Shown here: piece after piece, positions 20,828 to 31,970 of the stretch | How the letters are laid out: every line of letters begins with the position of its first letter | Position numbering within the stretch: position 1 is the first letter of the stretch | Assembly: GCF_964656455.1 (NCBI RefSeq) | Contig: NC_135712.1 | Span: 68,081,239 to 68,145,238, forward strand | Length of the DNA stretch: 64,000 nucleotides | Source of the DNA: Halichoerus grypus | Lineage: Eukaryota > Chordata > Mammalia > Carnivora > Phocidae | Direction: 5' to 3' | Notes under the pieces: model-generated | Database searches by the model: none | The model's input: the letters and a program-made list of their open reading frames with translations, nothing else | What the model was told of the DNA's origin: nothing | Translations under genes and position numbers: made by a program

Positions 20828-21785
20828 GGACTCTCCACTGCTGCCTGCACTGAGGCCATCCCTCCCTTCCCTCCCCAGACGTGCTTTCCTTACTGCCGGG
20901 AGAGGTGGTGTGCATGGCGTGAGAGCCATATGGCACTCCTCCAGGAATGGGACCACCCCCAGAGAAGACAAGCCCTTGAGCTCCCTCAGCCCTGGGTGGC
21001 TCAGCCTCTGTCACCGTAAATGCAGGGATACCCTGGTGATTCCTAAACATGCTTCTGGCAGCTCTCAGGCCTTCCCAACTAGCCTGGCCTTTGACCCCAG
21101 CAGAGGACACTGAGCCAAGCCCTGCCCATGGCCAGCCCCTCAGTGACCTCTGCCTCAGGAGAATGGTACTGCCAAGCTGGGTGGTCTGAGCAGGGCCATT
21201 TGCCTTTTCTTTCTTTTCCTCTTGGCTCTAAAGGGTGTTGGCTATGGCTATTAGTGACCCTTGGGAACAGTGAACTTAGCCAAGTTTATGACCGAAGTCA
21301 GAGTGGGTCGCGATGGTTTGGGCAGCACTAGATCATCTTTCTGGATCCTGTTCTGTGCTTCCGGTTCTCTGTCCCTCTGCCTGGGATGTGGACTACGGGC
21401 ACTGGGAACAGGGATGACCAAGCCCCCATCTGAGTATATGAAGGAAGGCATAAAAACATCAGCAAACAGTTGTCCTTCCATGTGGCGAGCCCTCCTCTGC
21501 TGGCCCTGGTGTGGGCTCTCAGCTGATTCTGGTTCAGGAAAAGTAACCAGAGCAGTCTACGCCTGCTGTCCTGCACTATTTCTATCCCAACCCACCTGTG
21601 TCTGCTTTCCGAGTGAGACGTGCCCTACACGGGCCCTACTTGTGACCTGCCCTGTCATGCCTGAATGCCCCCAGGTGGAAACAAACCCCTTTCCTGGGTG
21701 TCTCCAGGGAGTGTATGCATGCATGCACCCTCAGACCTTGGGCCAACCATTAGCCACCTGGAAGAGGCATAAGCGTTAAGATGTG
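20828..21785 (+). pseudogene. DBNL: Probable DBNL retrocopy 3' UTR
   Basis: Sequence after the stop is GC-rich, non-repetitive and ends just before an A-rich, AG-interrupted tract at 21786-21827 that could be a decayed poly(A) tail. I infer that it is the parent 3' UTR from position and texture, not from an alignment. No AATAAA lies close upstream of the tract and no target-site duplication is obvious, so the right boundary is uncertain. The 172-codon open frame at 21261-21779 inside it has no recognisable domain. Confidence 0.5.
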
Positions 21786-21830
21786 GAAGAAAAGAAGGAA
21801 GGAAAAAAAGAAAGAAAGAAAAGAAGGGAG
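21786..21830 (+). repeat. A/G-rich tract (possible decayed poly(A) tail)
   Basis: AAGAAAGAAAGAAAAG-type purine tract immediately after the DBNL-derived sequence. It fits a degenerated retroposon tail or a simple GAAA repeat. Confidence 0.6.
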
Positions 21831-24509
21831 GTCAGAGCAGCCCTAGCCAGAGTGTAAGTTCCCAGGCATCTCTTAGTGGCCCCAGCAGGCTGGCATCTTA
21901 GGGTTCACAGGGCCTGTCCTTCCAGAAGTCCCCTCCCATAGTTCAGGCTGCTTGTACCCTTCTAGTCTTCTCTCTGCCTCCCTGCCCATCTCTGGGACCA
22001 GTGGGAGCTGAGCATTCAATCAGAACTGCAAAGTCCTCTCTCCCTGCTGGATTGTCCCTTAGACAGTGACTTAGCTGGTCAGGAGGGACCCCCTCACTCC
22101 GCCTGCCCTGTCAAAGCCAGTCATGGCTCCCTTAACTTTGAAGTCTGCCAGATCTGACTAAAAGAGGAGGGGGAAGTGTCTGTGCTCTACTCCTCAGGGG
22201 TATCACCCAAGAGTATTTATACCAAAGGGGAGTGTTCCGTTGCCTTGGCAACTTTCTTGCATGGGTTCTGGTGCTCAGAATATCTGACGAGTCTCAGAGT
22301 TTCACGCTCAATGGGCAGAGGTGGAGGAGCAGATGAAAGGGTATATCTCAATGATCTGGGCCAGGGCCAAAGAGGAAAAGGGTGGCTAAGACAGCTTATA
22401 TAAGAAACTGTGGAGGTCACAGAGAATTCCTGCAGTTCTTCCCTGTCCGCCCTCTTTCCTTCCACCTTTCCCCATGTAGTCACATCTTCCCTTCTGTGAT
22501 GCTTCTGGGGCCTCATGGTTCTATGTATCACTCAGTCACCAGCATGAACGGGGGTGGGGAGGGGTCCGCATGGGCAGAGTGAACACTGGGGGTTCCCTGC
22601 TGGGTGCTGAAAGAAGTGGTGGATACAGAGGGAGGAAGAGTCAGGGACTGATGTGTGGCTCTTCATCATGGCCTCTCTCCCTAGAGAGCTCCCCATTTGT
22701 TGGGGGAGAGCATGGCATCCCTGCCATGGCACCTCTGCTGGAAGGAAAGGGAAGATGATGGGGTGAGGGGGCCCAAAGGTTAGGAGGGCGGTGTTCTCTG
22801 GTTTTGTTCATCTATGTCTGTATCATGGTACCTACAATACAGACGTAGGATGGCAGAACGAGTTCGTTGCAAAGATAGTTGGTGCATCTCGGGCCAGGGC
22901 AGGGTCAGGGAAGATGCTAGAGGGCCTGCAGCAGGAGGGGCTGGAGAAGCTGGGCCGGAGGAGGAGAGTCCCTGGGTGGCAGAGAAGCCCTCTCCTCTTG
23001 GCTTCCATCCATGGGACCTTCTCCTGTGGTGATGCAGTCCTCTTTGAAAATTCCTCCTTGGTTACAGGAGGACCAGGGTAATGAGGAGGCAGAGGGCCCT
23101 GAGGTTTGCAGCACTCCTTTTCAGTTGGTCTCTGGAGAAAATATGCTGAATGGCTGTTTTGTGTGTCAAAGTCCAGGTGTTGGTGTTGAGTAAGTGGGTC
23201 TTCCTCAGAAACCCAACCGAGTGCTGGGCCTTCTCTGTCTTCCTATGGCATAATCCTCTTGAGCCATACTTTGGCCAGCATTTTAATGCATTAACTGCCT
23301 CTATTACATCTAACTTATTATGTACTGGCCATGTGCTAGGCATTGTGTGGAAGAGACTCTTTAGAACTAGTCCTTCCTACCTTGCTGAGAACTGCTGGAC
23401 AGTGGTCCCTCTGCCTTGTTAGGGACAAGGGGGTAAGTACACAGAGGAGCAAGGCAGAGTTTGGGTTGCAGTTAGAAGGAAAATGAGAATGGTTACACCA
23501 GGGCGCCTGGGCTTCCCTCCACAGGGGTTTCAAGGAAGGTGTGGGCATTGGCCTTTAATCTGCTGAGGATGGAGGTAGAACCCTGGGGTCTGGATATTAG
23601 GAGATCATGGGTCATCTTTGAAGGAACAGTTTCAGGAGATGGGGGTGGCGAGGAAAGCAGAGCTGAGAATTTCTGTATTATCTGGAAGCGCTTCGTGGCT
23701 CCCACCTAAGTCTCTCCTGGTGCACTTTGATCCCTTTTATTTTGGTTCTATGGGCAGTGGAGATGGCTTTTTCCATGGTGTTTTGCAATGCCCTTCTGGT
23801 ACTGGGAGGTGGAGGGAGGTACTGCCTTGCTGACTCTCATATTACACTCCAGGGTCCCACATTGTCACCTGGTAAGTCCAGCCAGCAGGTTGTCTGTTTT
23901 AGGACCCCTCTCATTCAGATCCCCGGTGAAGCTATGACCTTGCTCTTTCAGGCCCCTTTGCCCTCTGGTGTCTGACTCACTTCAACGTCTCCAAATAGGA
24001 TCCATGATCTCAGCTCCAAAATGACCCCCTCCTCCGCTCCAAAGCATCAAAACTCTTGCCCAGGCAGCTGATAAGTTGATGTACATTTTATAACTTATGA
24101 TTGACTGGTAACAGCTCCATGGGCTTTCCTCAGGGGAGAGTTTGATATTTAAGAGAAGCATGTTAAACTAAAGAAGTAGACCTCTAATGGTAGAATTTCA
24201 ACTGTCATTGACAATCAGGCAGAGTTGATATTTTGGGAGCCCTGGGCTGCATTTACAGAAGAGCAGTTATAGCTCCCCCCACTCCCAGCTGTATGTCTGT
24301 CAGACTTTATCATGAGGATGCAATTCAGTTTGTGGTGCCCCAAACCCAGCTTCGGGGGAAACATGATCAACATTTGGCTAGTAGAAGGGGAAACTGACAT
24401 TTTTTGTGCTGCAGAGCATATAACTAGGCCTTCTGAGTAGATATCTATGGAACAACTGTATCATTGAGAACTGATGGGAATGCAAAGGCCTGCTCTCAGG
24501 TGGGGGTGA
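21831..24509. other. Unique, GC-rich noncoding stretch
   Basis: No exon or repeat is named with confidence. 23320-23420 faintly resembles a reverse-complement L2 end ('ggccatgtgctaggcattgt'). Many overlapping short open frames reflect GC content. Confidence 0.3.
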
Positions 24510-24700
24510 AGGGAACTAACATTTAACTGATGCCGTCTGTATGCCCTACACTGTGCCAGGTACCTGACACTAAGACGCTTGTCTTACTTTTCCGACAGGT
24601 TGGGCAACCTGCCCATGCACGCTCAGGTGCAACAACTGTCATTCATGCCCAGATCTTTCTGACTTCAAAGTCCTATCCCGTGTTTCTCTACCAAGATGCT
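24510..24700 (-). repeat. MIR SINE, minus strand
   Basis: 'aactgatgccgtctgtatgc', 'cactgtgccaggtacctgac' and 'gcacgctcaggtgcaacaac' follow reverse-complement MIR in order, strongly diverged. Confidence 0.5.
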
Positions 24701-25374
24701 GGGCAAGGTCCTCTGTGATCTTCTGTCCCTGGCAAGGCTGGTGATCCCTCACTAGAGACAAAAAGAATTCCTGCTTAGAGAGGGAAGTACACTAGATTCT
24801 TCTGGGCCTGACCCTGTTTGAGAGCTTCTCTTGCTCTATTGATGGGAATAATTAAGTGTTGGCTCAGGGTTTCTGTTTCCATTCTCCTTGTGACTTCTCT
24901 TACCAGGACATACAGTTCCTAACTCACAGAGCAGCTGACTTGCCTTCCCTGGGGGCTTAAGGACCAGTGGAGGGCGGTCTCACCCTGGGTGATGGGTGAC
25001 GCCTCTGGCCCTCCCCCAGCCTCAGGTTTCCTTTTCCTGAGTTTGTGATTCATGATTTTTTCACTTGAATATCCTAGAGACAGCTTAGACAGAATGTCTA
25101 ATAGGAAGCTGATCAACCTCATCATCACCCTCCCCCCAAATTTTATTTTTTGCTGGCCTTCTCTAGTTCTGAACATGGGACTCTCACTCTCTTGGCTTGA
25201 AGTTAAGTTAATTTTGATTCCCCCTTCTCCTGTTCCCCAATCACTAGGACTTTTCTGTTCATCCTTGAAATATCCAGGAGACTAGTCCTTCCTTGCCATC
25301 CTCAGTGACACTGCCTAGTTGGGACCCTTGTCATCCCATGCCTATTAGTCCCTTCCCTGGTTCTCTGAGCACTG

Positions 25375-25885
25375 CTGTCTTCCTTTCATTAAACTCCCTG
25401 TTGACCATTTCTTTCCCCTGCCCAAGCATGGCCAGTGGTTTCTCATAGCCTTCTGGTGAAGGATTGGACCCTTCACTCCCTCAGTGGAGGCCCTATTGTC
25501 TCACCCAACCCAGCTGGTCTAATGTTTCCCACCAGCTCCTTCTTCTAAGTGAAGTGGTCTTCCACAGAGCATGTTTCCTGCTTTTTCTCCTATGGATGAG
25601 ATTTTCCTGTCCCATAGGTCCTCACCTGTCTCCCCTCTCCCCGCCCACCCTCCCCCTGAATCCTTCAAAGCCTACCTCCAGTCCCCTTCCTGCACAGAAT
25701 CCCCAGCGCCCACCCAGATCTTCCCCCATTTAAACTGTGCTATATGCCTACTTTGGCAATTTTTGTAACATTTCACTAATTGTTAATTTTCGCATTTTAT
25801 CGCCCTGGTTGCAAATTAATTCAGGGCAAGGACTGTTTAATATACTGTTTTCTTTTCCATAGCATTTAGCACAATGCAGGGTGTT
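25375..25885 (+). repeat. L2 LINE 3' region, + strand
   Basis: Follows L2 in order: 'ggccagtggtttctcatagc', 'ctgaatccttcaaagcctac', 'cagggcaaggactgtttaat' and 'agcatttagcacaatgcagg'. Ancient and diverged. Confidence 0.6.
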
Positions 25886-26079
25886 GCTAAATGCAGGGGC
25901 TGCCGGGTTCTCCTTTCTACTCATCGAATCTTCCTCATACTCACCGCCCCTGTCCTCATCCCTAGGAACCGCCCCTTGTTAATCCTGGCCGTTTTTCAGC
26001 CTGCCAGTGTCTTTGCCCCTATTGCTTCCTGCAGTCCTTCTCCTGCCCCATTCTGATGCCAGCCTTACCATCTTGGAGA

Positions 26080-26300
26080 AGCAGTGCGATCCAGGCAAAG
26101 TGCACAGGCCACGGAGCCAGGTGGGTCTGGGTTTGAATCTTGCATCTGCTATTCCTAGCTGTGTGGGCTGACTAAGTTGCTTAACCTCCTTGTGGGGTGA
26201 CTAAGTTACTTAAGCCTCCTTGAGGTTTCTTCAACTCTGAATACGGGGAAACGATTCTTTATGGTCAGGTAAGCGTGCACAATAGGCCCTCAATAAAAAT
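26080..26300 (+). repeat. MIR SINE, + strand
   Basis: 'ggagccaggtgggtctgggt', 'ttgaatcttgcatctgctat', 'agctgtgtgggctgactaag', 'ttgcttaacctccttg' and the end 'aggccctcaataaaaat'. An internal stretch around 'gtgactaagttacttaagcc' looks partly duplicated. Confidence 0.8.
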
Positions 26301-27224
26301 TAGACTCCCTCCCCCACTGCATCCTCAATTCCTCCCTCTTCCATATGGCGCTTCCTGAGTATTCCATTTGATACTCAATTCTGCTTTCTCTGCAGTCCTT
26401 TTGCATTTATAGTATCAGGGACTCAGCCATATCTGAACTGTTCATTTTAGAGATCCAGAGACTGAGGCCCAAAGAGCCTTGCTGCGGGCTGCGCAGAGCC
26501 CATGGACAGCCAAGCCAGGTCTAACACTCGGGCCTGAGTCCCCGCAGGTGTCTGTCAGCACCATGCTATCCTCTGCATGCCCTGACCCAACAATGTGAGC
26601 CCTCCGTCAGCCCCACAACATCCTGCACCTTGCAGAAGGAACAGGGAGGAGGTGTTTAATAAATACTTGTTGATGCTCTGTTTATGCATGTGCGTCTTAC
26701 TCCCCTGGTGGACGTGTGTTCTCCCAGGCGGAAAGCACGCCGGGCTTTGTGCTGTTCTTTGTATTCGGTACAGACCTGGATTTAATAACGGTAGGTTAAC
26801 TTCAGGCCCAAGAACAAGGGTTTTTGCAGCTGGGCAGGAGGCCTCTCTCTGTGGTTCCTGGGGCTGTCCCCACAATATTCTGGCTGCCTCTGGTGAGCAT
26901 GATTCTGTGCAGTGTCCAATTGTGAGCTGCTCCAGGGGAGAAGCCTGTGTGTGCAGGGTGGTGCTCACTGTGCACCACTTTGCCTCCCATTTGGTACTCC
27001 TGGGCCGCCTCCTCCCCCCACCCACTCCCTCCCTGCACCACGCTGCTTCTGCGCCTGCTCTGGCTAGGAATACATCCTCCTGGTTGCATAGCAACGTGTT
27101 TGGTTTCCTTTACTTCTCCTTCTCCTCCTCCCACAAAACTGCCTGAGCTCTAAATTTAAGGTAGTGTGTCAGGAGATGCCACTACCCCCCAAATGCCTCT
27201 GAACCCCAGCATTGTTCCCCCTAT
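26301..27224. other. Unique noncoding stretch with chance ORF and X-box-like site
   Basis: Holds the longest open frame of the window (26595-27146, +, 183 codons). It is Cys- and His-rich by composition, has an equally long overlapping frame on the other strand, and no domain or splice context, so it is not called as a gene. Confidence 0.3.
27083..27095. promoter_or_regulatory. X-box-like palindrome (possible RFX site)
   Basis: GTTGCATAGCAAC contains the inverted half-sites GTTGC and GCAAC typical of RFX transcription factor X-boxes. The spacing is 3 bp, slightly shorter than the usual GTTGCCATGGCAAC arrangement. A pyrimidine-rich stretch follows. The site is visible; binding is inference. 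Confidence 0.35.
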
Positions 27225-27340
27225 AGCTACCAGCTTTGTGAGGGCAGAACACTTTGTTCACTATCCCCAACACCTAGTATACTTCTTGGCATATAGTAGG
27301 TGTTCAGTAAATATCTGTTGGATGATGAGTGAATGAATCA
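27225..27340 (+). repeat. L2 3' terminus, + strand
   Basis: 'ctttgtgagggcagaacact', 'cttggcatatagtaggtgtt', 'cagtaaatatctgttggatg' and the terminal 'gagtgaatgaatca'. Confidence 0.75.
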
Positions 27341-27704
27341 TTTTCTCAGAATCCCTACAGTTGAGAGGTGCTTCTTGGATTGGGAAATGTTATTACTGAC
27401 TCTGGGATGGTCTATAATTGACCACTCCTGGCTGGATGCCTTCCTCTTTTTCTCCAGCCACCTAAGAAATGGGTGGAGGAAAAGAAGGCACATATTTCTT
27501 CATATTCCATTGGCATGTGGATGGTGACTATGTTTTCCTCTTTCTTTTCTGGAAGCTGGTGGTTCAGTCGATCCACATGATTTATGGAGCCCAGTGAGAT
27601 ACCAGTGTAATGGGGCTTTATGATTCCTGCCTTGGGGAAGCTTATGGTCTGAGGGGCTGGGGATAGATTGACTCTTTCTGGTGACAGGAGTGTGAGGCTT
27701 GCTT
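27341..27704. other. Unique noncoding stretch
   Basis: No repeat or exon recognised. Confidence 0.3.
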
Positions 27705-27860
27705 TCAGAGGTAAGCTTTGAAGTCACAAAGTACTAGGTTTGAATCCCAGCTCTGCTAATTGCAACTTGTGTGACCGTGGGTGGGTCGCTTAACTTAGCT
27801 CATGGATTGTAAGAGTTATATGAGAAAAACCATGAATAGAATCTAACAGAGTGTCAGGAA
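27705..27860 (+). repeat. MIR SINE, + strand
   Basis: 'gaagtcacaaagtactagg', 'tttgaatcccagctctgcta' and 'acttgtgtgaccgtgggtgg' in MIR order. Confidence 0.75.
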
Positions 27861-28199
27861 ACAGGGGTGCCTATATTAGTGCAAATTTTCTTTTCCCCTT
27901 TTAGTGAGAAGACAGAAATAACCCAGAAAATGCCTGTCAGTGCTAGTGATGGGATGCCATCAATATGCAGGCCTACAGAGAAGGGGGAACCCGGGAAGTA
28001 TCTGCTTTTTGGGGCTAGAGGGAGGGCTCTCCCTGGAGCTGATGTATTTCCTTTTTATTTTTCCCTAGTTTAAAAAATAAGGGATTTCACAACTGACTTC
28101 CCAGCTACCCTATATTCGTCTCCTTCCAAACATCCTCACGTACATCCCGAATTGACTCAGTGTAAGCCTCAGGGGGGTGGGGTGAGAGATTTAGGGTCC

Positions 28200-28400
28200 A
28201 GAGGGAGGATGAAAGTTCAGTGACTCCTCTGGGGTCATGGAAATAAGCTGGAGAAGAGGAGGCTGGGGAGAGGCCGCTGTTCAGCTAAAAATAGCATCAG
28301 CAGTGGCCGCAGCTCAGGAAGCAGCCAGGGGTCAGAAGTTGGGGCCGCCCCAGCACACATTCCCAGCAGAGGACTTGGAGTTTGGCTAGCTGTTCCCTGC
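28200..28400. promoter_or_regulatory. Candidate enhancer with MEF2 and TEAD motifs
   Basis: CTAAAAATAG at 28285-28294 is an exact MEF2 consensus. CATTCC at 28358-28363 is the TEAD (M-CAT) core. The stretch is free of recognisable repeats. The motifs are seen directly; enhancer activity and muscle bias are inferences from what these factors do. Confidence 0.25.
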
Positions 28401-29184
28401 CCCTTGGGATGGGGTGGTGGACAGTGCCTCATCACGTGGGTCGCCTGTGCCTGCCCACAGTGGGCAGCCAGCATCTCGTGTCCCCTTCCAAGCCTGCACA
28501 TCACATTGCTTCCTCGTCTTCCTGTTCACTTCACACACTGCCCCCACTCCCTTCCATCCTCCCCTTCTAGGGCAGTGCAACAGCAACATCCATTTACTAG
28601 ACTTTTTACAAACCAGCCACTTTGTACTAAGTGTTCTTGGGCTTCTGTGCTCTGGAAGTCTGTTGTCTGAGATAGCATCCTGGACCCATGGACCGCCAGA
28701 AGAACAATCGAAGAACAACCATTAAATAAACACAAAATAGATGAGATAACACGTTCCCATCCTGTATGAGTTGAGGCCAGTGGTATTTGTGGGGGTCTTC
28801 TGGGTGTGTATTTGAGAAAGCTCGAGAGTTTCCTGCTTGAAAAAGGTGAGGATGAGCTAAGTTCGTGCTGTCCTAGTGCCAGTGATCCGGAAACAAACCC
28901 CCCTCCCACCCGCAAGAGGATGGAAGAGGAGTGCTTTCTGGCTGGAGTTTAAGACCGGACCTTGGGAGGAGGTGCATGCTGGAGGGGAGGAGTTTAAGGA
29001 GAAGGAGTCAAAACTGTCTCCACGTTTGCTGCAGACTCATTCTGATAACTGGATAGATCACTGGATTTGAATCCAATTGGATCAAATTAGATTGATCAAT
29101 GGATCGATGCATTGATTGAGCCATTCACCCACTCAACAAACATTTAAGGAACATCTGCTAAGTACCAGCATGGATGTGAGGGCA
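28401..29184. other. Unique noncoding stretch
   Basis: Overlapping short frames at 28382-28725 in several registers have no domain content. 29060-29120 is a degenerate GATC/ATTGAT-rich tract next to L2-like 'actcaacaaacatttaagg'. Confidence 0.3.
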
Positions 29185-29381
29185 TTCCAAGCCAGTGGTT
29201 TCTTATCCTAGCTGCACACTGGAATTACCTATGGAATCTGAAAAATGCTGATGCTCAGGTTTCACCCCAGAACAATTACATTAAAAAAAAAAATCTCTGG
29301 GTCTGGGAGGCAAGGCCTGGGTAGTTAAGTTCCCCAGGTGATTCCACTGTGCAGCCAGGATAGAAAGCCACTGTTCTAAGT
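29185..29381. mobile_element. MER5A-type hAT (Charlie) element with TIRs and 8-bp duplication
   Basis: Body 29193-29373. Terminal inverted repeats are CAGTGGTTTCTTATCCTAGC on the left and a right end closing in AGGATAGAAAGCCACTG. The middle has 'tctctgggtctgggaggc' and 'ccccaggtgattccactgtg', typical of MER5A. The flanks TTCCAAGC (29185-29192) and TTCTAAGT (29374-29381) match at 6 of 8 positions, consistent with the 8-bp duplication of hAT transposons. Confidence 0.88.
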
Positions 29382-29524
29382 GAGCCCAAGGCTCCTTCCT
29401 ATAACACTGCCACTCATTGCCCCTTTCTGCTGAGTTCCCTTTCCGTCGTTGCCTGCCGAGTGATGCGATTGAAAATGTGACCTGGAGAGGCTGAGACATA
29501 GCCAGCACTCTATGGCCAGCTCAC

Positions 29525-29625
29525 ACAAATGTTTATTGAGCAGCTATCATGGGCCCAGCATTCAAAAGACACAAAGGTGAGAATAACAGGGTCCCCTGGA
29601 AGTAAATTAATATAAGCACTCCACT
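29525..29625 (-). repeat. L2 terminus fragment, minus strand
   Basis: 'caaatgtttattgagcagc', 'tatcatgggcccagcattca' and 'aggtgagaataacaggg' in reverse-complement L2 order. Confidence 0.55.
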
Positions 29626-31114
29626 TCCTCGACTGTTTATTTGGTAAGCCACCCCAGCTTTTCTGATGAATGGGATTTTCTGTGATTTATTCTCTCTTGT
29701 CCCTCAGTGGAAGAGAAACAGTGACTATATCTGGTGCATTTCAGTTAAAGCAGGTGGTAAAAAAGACCCCCACAGAGATAGACGGAGGGCAGGCAAGAAG
29801 GGAGGGATGCTAAAGGGACAAAATGTGTTCGTTGGTTAGGTTTTCAAATGTGCTCTCAAGTTGTCTAAATCATGAAACAGTAGGAGTAACTAATATGGCT
29901 GTTTAATATTTGGATTATCAGCAAGGGTTTGAGCCCCTATGAATCATCTGTCCGACCACCTAGGCATAGTGGAGTGACCCTGGCACTCAGAGAACATGCA
30001 GTCTAGCTGGGGAATTTACACTGATATGAAAAACAGAGATTGTAAGTACTTAGTTGTGTTTTATGACTAATGTTATCAGGAGCTTGGAGAAAGGAGGTAC
30101 CGGAGACACTACCTGAGGTGCAGTCCGTGGCCCAGCTCTGCCCACTGTTTGTTATCAGCCGGGAATGAGAAGTAGAGAAACTGAAAGGAAGCACTGATAA
30201 ACTTTTACAGCAATTTTTCAGAGTAATTTTGTCTGAACCTAAAAATTTTTAAAAGGGGGGGCTTATATTTTGTTTTTAAAATTGCATTTATCTAGTAATT
30301 CATTTTTTATTGTATTTTATGAAAGTACCAGTCTATGACAGATTGGAATCAAAAAATGAAAGAAAAAACAAAAACCAAACTAGTCCTTTACTGCAGATGG
30401 TTGAAAGAGTATTGGATGGAGTAGCTGGAAATTTGAGATATCATGGCAAACTGGAGAGGTACCAGCAAGCGAGAGAACAGTGGGACTTCTATTTGATATT
30501 ACAAAGGGAATAAGAGTGTGTCCTAAAAACCTAGACCTTCCTCATCCAGGAGGCTCTCAGACCGTGAATGTGTTTTCGGGTTTTGGTGGATGCTGGAGCT
30601 TTATATGTGCTTCGTATGAATTATTTCATTGCCTCCTCTCACAGCCCTATGTGATAATAGTGCTTGTCTCCATCTCTGTTTTGTGGAGGGCTAATATGCA
30701 CAGCTCACTAAGGCTGGTGGTGAGTAGTAGACCTGCATTTTGAAGACAGGTGTGTTGGACTCTGGAGCCTGGTGGTTCATGAACACCCACCGCCACTCCA
30801 CGTAGCCCCTCCAGGTGACAAGGAGCATGGACCACAGACTGTGCCCATCCAGACAATCCAGAATAAGAATGAGAAGAAGGCCCTGCAGATACAGATCACA
30901 GAGCTCAGGGCTATCCTTCCAGAAAGATACCCTATATCCTAGGAAGGACAAGGTGTGAACCTTTATCTGGAAGTCTTCTCTCTTCTCCTTGATGCTCATT
31001 TCCAGAAGTATTTTAATAGATGAATCCGATCTGGTTTGGGCCTTTTATTAGACTTTGAATTATCCCATCAGCAGCCTTTGCCAGTGGCAGCTCATCCATC
31101 TACTTACTTTTAAA
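29626..31114. other. Mostly unique noncoding stretch
   Basis: 29970-30120 has an L2-like 'agaacatgcagtctagctgg'. 30605-30760 faintly resembles reverse-complement MIR. The open frame at 30310-30513 is Lys/Glu/Gln-rich but unrecognised, and there is no splice evidence for it. Confidence 0.3.
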
Positions 31115-31970
31115 CTTTTAATTTTGAAATAAAGATTCATAGGAAGTTGCAAAGAAACATACAGGGAGCTCCTGTGCACCCTTCTTCCAGCATCTCCCAC
31201 TGTTAGTACAATATCAGGAATTGACATTGGTATAATCCACAGACTCCCCCATCCACTTTTTTCTATTAATTTCTTTGAAAGATTATTTTTTTAGAGCAGT
31301 TTTAGGTTGACTGAAAAATGGAGGGAAAGATAGATTTCCCTTTTACCCCATGCCCCCCGCTTGTCCACATTCACAGCCTCCCTGATTGTCAGCATCCCCC
31401 ACCAGAGTGGTGCATTTGTGACAGTTGATGAACCTACACTGACACATCATAATCACTCGAAGTCCATCATTTACATTAGGGTTCACTGTTGTTGTACATT
31501 CCATAGGTTTGGACAAAAATATGATAGGTATTCACCATTATGGTATTATACACAGTAGTTTCACTGCTGTAAAGATCCCCTGTGTTCTGCCTACTTGTCC
31601 TTCTCTCCTCCTAAACCCCTGGTAACCAGTGATCTTTTTCTGTCTCCATAGTTTTGCCTTTTCCAGAATGTCACATAGTGGAATCATACAGTATGTGATG
31701 TTTTCAGGTTGGCTTCTTTCACCTAGCAATATGCATTTAAGATTTCTCCATGTCTTTTTGTGGCTTAACAGCTCATTTCTTTTTAGCACTGAATAATATT
31801 CTATTATCTGGATGTACCATGGTTTATCTGCTCCCCAACTAAAAGATTATCTTGGTTGCTTCCAAGTTTTGGCAATTTTGGATAAAGCTATAAACATCCA
31901 TGTGCAAGTATTTGTGTAGACATAGGTTTTAGCTCCTTTGGGTAAATACCTAGGAGTACAATATACCCTT
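31115..31970 (-). repeat. Old L1 (L1M-type) 3' UTR and ORF2 end, minus strand
   Basis: Reverse-complement L1 landmarks in order: 'gtgcatttgtgacagttgatg', 'aaacccctggtaaccagtg', 'ttttgccttttccagaatgt', 'cagtatgtgatgttttcagg', 'gcatttaagatttctccatg' and 'tagctcctttgggtaaatac'. A separate similar piece may occupy 31115-31260. No coding capacity remains. Confidence 0.85.

Noticed and set aside
21261..21779. 172-codon open frame downstream of the DBNL coding remnant
   Set aside because: It lies in the probable 3' UTR of the retrocopy and has no recognisable domain.
26545..26575. REST/NRSF-like site (TCAGCACCATG)
   Set aside because: Only the left half of the RE1 motif matches; the right half is absent at any standard spacing.
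26595..27146. Longest open frame in the window (183 codons, + strand)
   Set aside because: A similarly long frame overlaps on the opposite strand (26555-27094), there is no domain, no splice logic and no codon-like pattern. It is explained by GC-rich composition.
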